Assembly: GCA_018817205.1 (NCBI GenBank)
Contig: JAHIUE010000069.1
Coordinates: forward strand, 1-14,294
DNA: 14,294 nucleotides
Direction of reading: 5' to 3'
From: Patescibacteria group bacterium
GTDB taxonomy: Bacteria; Patescibacteriota; Microgenomatia; Daviesbacterales; UBA10151
In this document: in pieces, positions 11,438 to 14,294 of the stretch
How positions within the stretch are numbered: position 1 is the first letter of the stretch
Layout: each line of letters opens with the position of its first letter
Notes under the pieces: generated by a model
The model's input: only the letters and a program-made list of their open reading frames with translations
Told to the model about the DNA's origin: nothing
The model's database searches: none
Program-made: the position numbers and the translations under genes

Positions 11438-11856
11438 TGATTTACCCCTCCTTCTCCAATCATAGTCTTCAAAGTTACATTTTGAGCTTTATTGTTATCC
11501 AGCCAGGAAACTACAACCGTAACCTGTTTAGCATACTCTCCGCTGGTGCAAATAGCAGGATCGCAATCTTCAACTGTTACCTCTCCCGTACCTTGGGATA
11601 GTAAACTTAACCGGCTGTCTGAAATAGAAGTGGTATCGTTTACCAAATTCGAGTAATTAATGGCCCGTTTGTCTTCGATCTGTTTAACTGCTATTTCCCT
11701 TGCCAGGCTTAAGTGTCTGGATTTAGTAATAAGCCCCAATGCATTTGGAATGCCGGCCAGAAGGTATACCATTAACCCAATTACCACAATAATCAATAAA
11801 GATTCAATTAGAGAAATCCCCTTCGACTCGCTCAGGGCATGGCCTTTTTCTCTCAT
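11434..11856 (-). CDS. PilV/GspI-like minor pilin, second triad
   Basis: A 140-residue prepilin: MREKG, an extra HALSESKG, cleavage before ISLIE (Glu at +5), and the helix ISLIESLLIIVVIGLMVYLLAG. A helical segment with ITKSRHLSLAREIAVKQIEDKRAINYSNL follows, then a beta-rich end with a DCDPAIC pair of cysteines and VTVVVSWLDNNKAQNVTLKTMI, the usual PilV ending. The leader appears to have been lengthened by an eight-codon repeat insert that duplicates KG, since MREKG joined to ISLIE would already be a complete leader. It overlaps the upstream PilX-like gene and the downstream PilW-like gene by four bases each (ATGA), so all are translationally coupled. Confidence 0.83.
   Translation of the reverse strand: MREKGHALSESKGISLIESLLIIVVIGLMVYLLAGIPNALGLITKSRHLSLAREIAVKQIEDKRAINYSNLVNDTTSISDSRLSLLSQGTGEVTVEDCDPAICTSGEYAKQVTVVVSWLDNNKAQNVTLKTMIGEGGVNQ
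11819..11838. repeat. Short dispersed-type repeat inserted in a prepilin leader
   Basis: CCCTTCGACTCGCTCAGGGC has CCCT/AGGG ends that can pair as a small hairpin. On the minus strand it encodes ALSESK inside the leader of the PilV-like protein. I recognise this base string and its peptide (ALSESKG / FDSLRA) as recurring in many environmental bacterial assemblies. That is memory, not a search. Confidence 0.6.
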
Positions 11857-12701
11857 TTGTTTATCTCGCCTACGGAAAAAATACCGTAGTCAAAATAAGG
11901 GGGCGCAACTTTAGCAATCTGGAATAATTTAATACTTCTTTGAGTTTGTCCGGCCGTACCAATGGAAATAAAAATCTTAGCCTGTGGCGGAATGGAACAA
12001 TCCTTTCCGCAAGTCCCAACAGCCTGTACTGCAAACGGCTGACTGGTAGTATTATAAAGTAGCCTAGCAGTCAGCATCATCATATCAGAAGGTAGTGAAT
12101 CTAGAGTTTTTTTACACTGGTATCCCTGTAAAGAATAATTAGCAGTACAAGTAACGCTCTCAAAATTACTCAATGAGCTTCTAGCTGCAGAATCCAGATA
12201 CCATTTCTTAGATTTATATTGACCCGCTTCGTAATAAACCAAGGTTAATTCTAATGCGGCTTTATCACTGGCCGAATTTCCCCAATAAACATCCAAAGTA
12301 TTTTGAGTATAATATACTTGCGGAGGATTGGTTGTTGAATTATAGTCGGCCAGCCAGACATGGGCAGTTTGTTCTTTGGACAAAGGCGGAAATTCTAAAG
12401 CTTCCTGCCTGACAGCTTCGGGGACTGCCGGAATTAAATCACCTCCGGTTACTTTGGCGCTGGATTGATTTTCCGTAAAAGTCACATTAACGTTACCGCT
12501 TGTACTCAAGGCTTGCTCTATCCCTGCCTCGGCAGCAGAAAAGGCCCTACTCGATTCTTCAATTTTGGTAGAGGTGGAGATGTCTGAAAGAGACCTCTGA
12601 ACCACTGAAATACCAATGGCCAGGGCCACCGTCATAACTAAAATCAAGATAAGCACAACCTGTCCCGCCTGGCGGACGGGTAAACCTTTTTGTTTTTTCA
12701 T
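11853..12701 (-). CDS. PilX/GspK-like minor pilin, first triad
   Basis: A 282-residue protein: MKKQKG, then LPVRQAG, then the helix QVVLILILVMTVALAIGISVV, and the PilX pattern SRAFSAAEAGIEQAL shortly after the membrane segment. The residue at +5 after the presumed cleavage is not Glu, as in GspK-like tip pilins. The ectodomain has TAHVWLADYN, NTLDVYWGNSASDKAALELTLVYYE, a cysteine pair around VTCTANYSLQGYQC and another at CGKDC. The leader seems lengthened by a seven-codon palindromic insert that repeats the glycine; without it the leader would read MKKQKG-QVV. It starts 4 bases after the PilW-like gene and overlaps the next PilV-like gene by four bases. It has no repeat-rich domain like its larger relative at 9017-10855. 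Confidence 0.8.
   Translation of the reverse strand: MKKQKGLPVRQAGQVVLILILVMTVALAIGISVVQRSLSDISTSTKIEESSRAFSAAEAGIEQALSTSGNVNVTFTENQSSAKVTGGDLIPAVPEAVRQEALEFPPLSKEQTAHVWLADYNSTTNPPQVYYTQNTLDVYWGNSASDKAALELTLVYYEAGQYKSKKWYLDSAARSSLSNFESVTCTANYSLQGYQCKKTLDSLPSDMMMLTARLLYNTTSQPFAVQAVGTCGKDCSIPPQAKIFISIGTAGQTQRSIKLFQIAKVAPPYFDYGIFSVGEINK
12659..12680. repeat. Palindromic GC-rich insert in a prepilin leader
   Basis: The core CCGCC-T-GGCGG (12665-12675) is a perfect palindrome around one base, and the outer CCTGTCC/GGACGGG arms extend it with a bulge. On the minus strand it encodes LPVRQAG in the leader of the PilX-like protein. I recall PVRQAG-type peptides recurring in CPR proteins. It is a different sequence from the insert at 11819-11838. 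Confidence 0.65.
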
Positions 12702-12705
12702 ACTT

Positions 12706-13314
12706 TCATCTTAGCCCTATACTAGTCGTAAATTCAACCGGATCAATCTGGCCAGTAATTGCCGCCGGCGCTCCAACTCCGGGGCCTAAAGTAAACGTTA
12801 CAGTCACGCTGTTTTTAAATCCTGGTTGTGGTTCAGGAGTAAATGAACCATTATTAACCGAGACTCCTGATTGAGGATTAGTATCAGTTAAAACGCTGGG
12901 GTTAACCATTGGATCCGTGCAAACATTATCTGTAAACGTTTTAATATCTGAAGGAGTAGGCGCAGGAGAGTTCTGAACACAGGGAGTAGACGGATCTGGT
13001 TGAGGATAATCCTCTTGAATTTGACCATTTTGAGTTTCGCTTGGAGTCATAAATTTATATCTAGTGTAACAACCGTTTTTAACTACCACTAAAGTATTTT
13101 TGTCAAGGCAAACTACTTTATCTGCTTCTCTGATGGTTTTATCCATATTTTCCAAAACCGCCTGGCCGTTTTGCTTAATAACCGCCAGTATCTGTGATTT
13201 ATTGCTGCCTTTTAAGGTATTAACAAAAATTGCCGCGAGTATCGTCCCCATAATGGCAACTATGGCAATAACTACCAAAATTTCAACAAGCGTGAATCCT
13301 TTAGCTTTAATCAT
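12706..13314 (-). CDS. PilW/GspJ-like minor pilin, first triad
   Basis: A 202-residue prepilin with leader MIKAKG, cleavage before FTLVE (Glu at +5), and the helix VEILVVIAIVAIMGTILAAIF. The segment SQILAVIKQNGQAVLENMDKTIREADKVVC is the typical PilW/GspJ helix followed by the first strand. A Pro/Ser/Thr-rich loop follows (DYPQPDPSTPC, NSPAPTPS), then a beta-rich end with SVTVTFTLGPG. The loop holds paired cysteines. It overlaps the upstream PilV-like gene by four bases (ATGA) and precedes the PilX-like gene by 4 bases. It is likely part of the same tip complex as its neighbours. The pilin class is confident. Confidence 0.83.
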   Translation of the reverse strand: MIKAKGFTLVEILVVIAIVAIMGTILAAIFVNTLKGSNKSQILAVIKQNGQAVLENMDKTIREADKVVCLDKNTLVVVKNGCYTRYKFMTPSETQNGQIQEDYPQPDPSTPCVQNSPAPTPSDIKTFTDNVCTDPMVNPSVLTDTNPQSGVSVNNGSFTPEPQPGFKNSVTVTFTLGPGVGAPAAITGQIDPVEFTTSIGLR

Positions 13315-13829
13315 AGTTTTCTCAAAATTGTCATCAACTTTGATTCATGGGGGCCTGCAAAATCAGTCCATGTAACAATACTGGTCACTTGTTTTTGAGT
13401 GGAATAGCTGGACGGATCATCGGACAAAATTATCACCCGCTTGAACTGGCCGACTGTTTCGGCGATGGAGGGAATTGCCGATGCCGCGGTAAGGTATTGC
13501 AATTTGCCGGAAGAATCAATATTAAAATAGCAATTCGGAGTACAATTCGGCCTAATCTGGCTTGACCAGAGATTAGGATCATCCCATGAGACAATATCAT
13601 TACCGTCTATTTGAAAAACCCCAGATATCGGGGCATTCCTGTCTCTGCCCATTCTAACCCTTTCTATCCCTTCCTGGGCCAGTTTTGTAGCCTGGGCAGA
13701 AGTTTTAGCAAAGGAGGCATTGCGCAAAGAGAAAATGGTAGCAAAAGTCAACGCCCCGACTACCAAGATACCAACTGATGAAGCCACAATGACCTCCAAC
13801 AACGATTGTCCTTTTTGGTCAATTGCCAT
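13311..13829 (-). CDS. PilV/GspI-like minor pilin, first triad
   Basis: With the ATG at 13829 the product has 172 residues: leader MAIDQKG, cleavage before QSLLE (Glu at +5), and the helix EVIVASSVGILVVGALTFATIF. A helical stretch with KTSAQATKLAQEGIERVRMGRDRN follows, where AxEGIERVR is a PilV-like feature, then a cysteine pair (CTPNC) and a VTSIVTWTDFAGPHESKLMTIL ending. I chose 13829 over the ATG at 13868 because a GGGAGG site lies 8 bases upstream and because the longer form would put 13 odd residues before a normal leader and overlap the upstream gene by 50 bases instead of 11. It overlaps the next gene by four bases. Confidence 0.85.
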   Translation of the reverse strand: MAIDQKGQSLLEVIVASSVGILVVGALTFATIFSLRNASFAKTSAQATKLAQEGIERVRMGRDRNAPISGVFQIDGNDIVSWDDPNLWSSQIRPNCTPNCYFNIDSSGKLQYLTAASAIPSIAETVGQFKRVIILSDDPSSYSTQKQVTSIVTWTDFAGPHESKLMTILRKL

Positions 13830-14294
13830 AAATCCTGCCTCCCTTTTCAATATTGAAAGATTTGGCACTACCTGTCTTGTTGTTTTTCAAAGTAATAGTT
13901 ATCATACTGCAATTTACTTCTCCAAGGTCTATCTTACCTGTCAAAGCTTCAAAACTAATTGTAAGCGGTAAAGCCGAAGAGCAGGAAGTCCCGGATATTT
14001 CTTGAATGACAATGTTTGCTCCCAGTGTCGAAGATTTTTTGAGGATTGCCGCGGCTTGAAACTCCTGACACTTAAGATTGATGATTGTCGCATCAGCCAG
14101 TTCAACTTGCCAATTTGCGCCAAATTTACTATTACATTTAACATTGGCAGTAGCACTACTTTGTGCCTGGCGAAGCATACTTTGAATGTCTAAACCGGCA
14201 TTCTTTAAATTCTGATCTTCCCCGAAGCTTCGGTAATTCATCATGGCGAAAGTACCAATTATTCCCATAATGACTATAACTATCAGAAGTTCAA
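13819..14294 (-). CDS. GspH/FimT-like type IV pilin, N-terminus cut by window end
   Basis: The frame remains open to the last base of the window, so the leader and first residues are missing; an ATG at 14268 is internal. Visible from the edge is ELLIVIVIMGIIGTFAMMNY, the end of a pilin helix beginning at the conserved Glu5. The soluble part has LKNAGLDIQSMLRQAQSSATANV, the usual GspH/FimT helix, followed by a beta-rich domain (ANWQVELADATIINLKC, ISFEALTGKIDLGEVNCSMITITLKN) and a FNIEKGGRIYG end, typical of GspH-type pseudopilins. Cysteines in pairs suggest disulphides. It is the most upstream gene of the pilus operon here and its end overlaps the PilV-like gene by 11 bases. The operon promoter is outside the window. 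Confidence 0.82.
   Translation of the reverse strand, partial: ELLIVIVIMGIIGTFAMMNYRSFGEDQNLKNAGLDIQSMLRQAQSSATANVKCNSKFGANWQVELADATIINLKCQEFQAAAILKKSSTLGANIVIQEISGTSCSSALPLTISFEALTGKIDLGEVNCSMITITLKNNKTGSAKSFNIEKGGRIYGN
13838..13843 (-). promoter_or_regulatory. Shine-Dalgarno site fixing the PilV-like start
   Basis: On the minus strand GGGAGG stands 8 bases before the ATG at 13829, inside the end of the GspH-like gene. It decides the start against the upstream in-frame ATG at 13868. Confidence 0.7.

Noticed and set aside
13830..13868. ATG at 13868 as the start of the PilV-like gene
   Set aside because: It would overlap the upstream gene by 50 bases and add 13 residues before a normal prepilin leader; the ATG at 13829 has a strong GGGAGG site.
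1..14294. UGA read as glycine, as in some CPR lineages
   Set aside because: TGA ends rpmF, nusB, khpA and several pilin genes at exactly the expected family lengths and no in-frame TGA interrupts a conserved gene.
1..14294. tRNA or rRNA genes in the gaps
   Set aside because: All gaps are short (at most about 120 bases) and none shows a tRNA cloverleaf or T-loop consensus.

Overview
This window looks like a piece of a streamlined bacterial genome of the Candidate Phyla Radiation (Patescibacteria), most likely the Microgenomates side. The reasons are the low GC content, overlapping genes, missing genes in otherwise conserved gene blocks, an archaeal-type tyrosyl-tRNA synthetase end, a stand-alone PaaX/Cas2-like protein, and a CPR-style type IV pilus cluster. 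TGA is an ordinary stop codon here (rpmF, nusB, khpA and several pilin genes end in it), which argues against the lineages that read UGA as glycine. The lineage is an inference from gene content; no 16S rRNA gene or other marker is present to settle it.

Layout. (1) 1-264 is the 3' end of tyrS, facing a small two-helix membrane protein (235-573, minus). (2) 574-807 holds an 11-bp inverted repeat with a TTGACA box on each strand, a possible 33-residue membrane microprotein, and an extended -10 directly before recG. (3) 808-5757 is a plus-strand block: recG, rpmF, nusB, an acyl-carrier-like gene without its attachment serine, rnc, rpsP, khpA, trmD. It resembles the Firmicutes recG...plsX-fab-acpP-rnc...rpsP-khpA-rimM-trmD region with the lipid genes, smc/ftsY/ffh and rimM missing. 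(4) 5731-6637 has an unknown 98-residue minus-strand gene and a divergent winged-helix + Cas2-like protein. (5) 14294-6711 is one long minus-strand type IV pilus operon: a GspH-like pilin (cut by the window end), two successive minor-pilin triads in the order PilV/PilW/PilX-like, then pilM, pilN and pilO.

How they work together. The plus block supplies ribosome parts (L32, S16), rRNA processing and antitermination (RNase III, NusB), an RNA-binding KH protein, tRNA m1G37 methylation and fork repair. The minus operon supplies minor pilins that would form a pilus tip or initiation complex, plus the PilM-PilN-PilO inner-membrane platform. The motors (PilB/PilT), platform protein PilC and peptidase PilD are not in the window.

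Main points of interest. First genes of transcription units have a -10-like box ending 6-7 bases before the ATG, as expected of leaderless mRNAs, whereas some internal genes have clear Shine-Dalgarno sites. Short repeats sit in frame inside genes: seven-base tandem repeats in recG, rpsP and at the start of a PilX-like gene, and two different palindrome-like inserts placed just before the cleavage glycine in two prepilin leaders. The second PilX-like protein carries an apparent choice-of-anchor-R domain nested in a repeat-rich pilin ectodomain. The acyl-carrier-like protein has proline where the phosphopantetheine serine should be.
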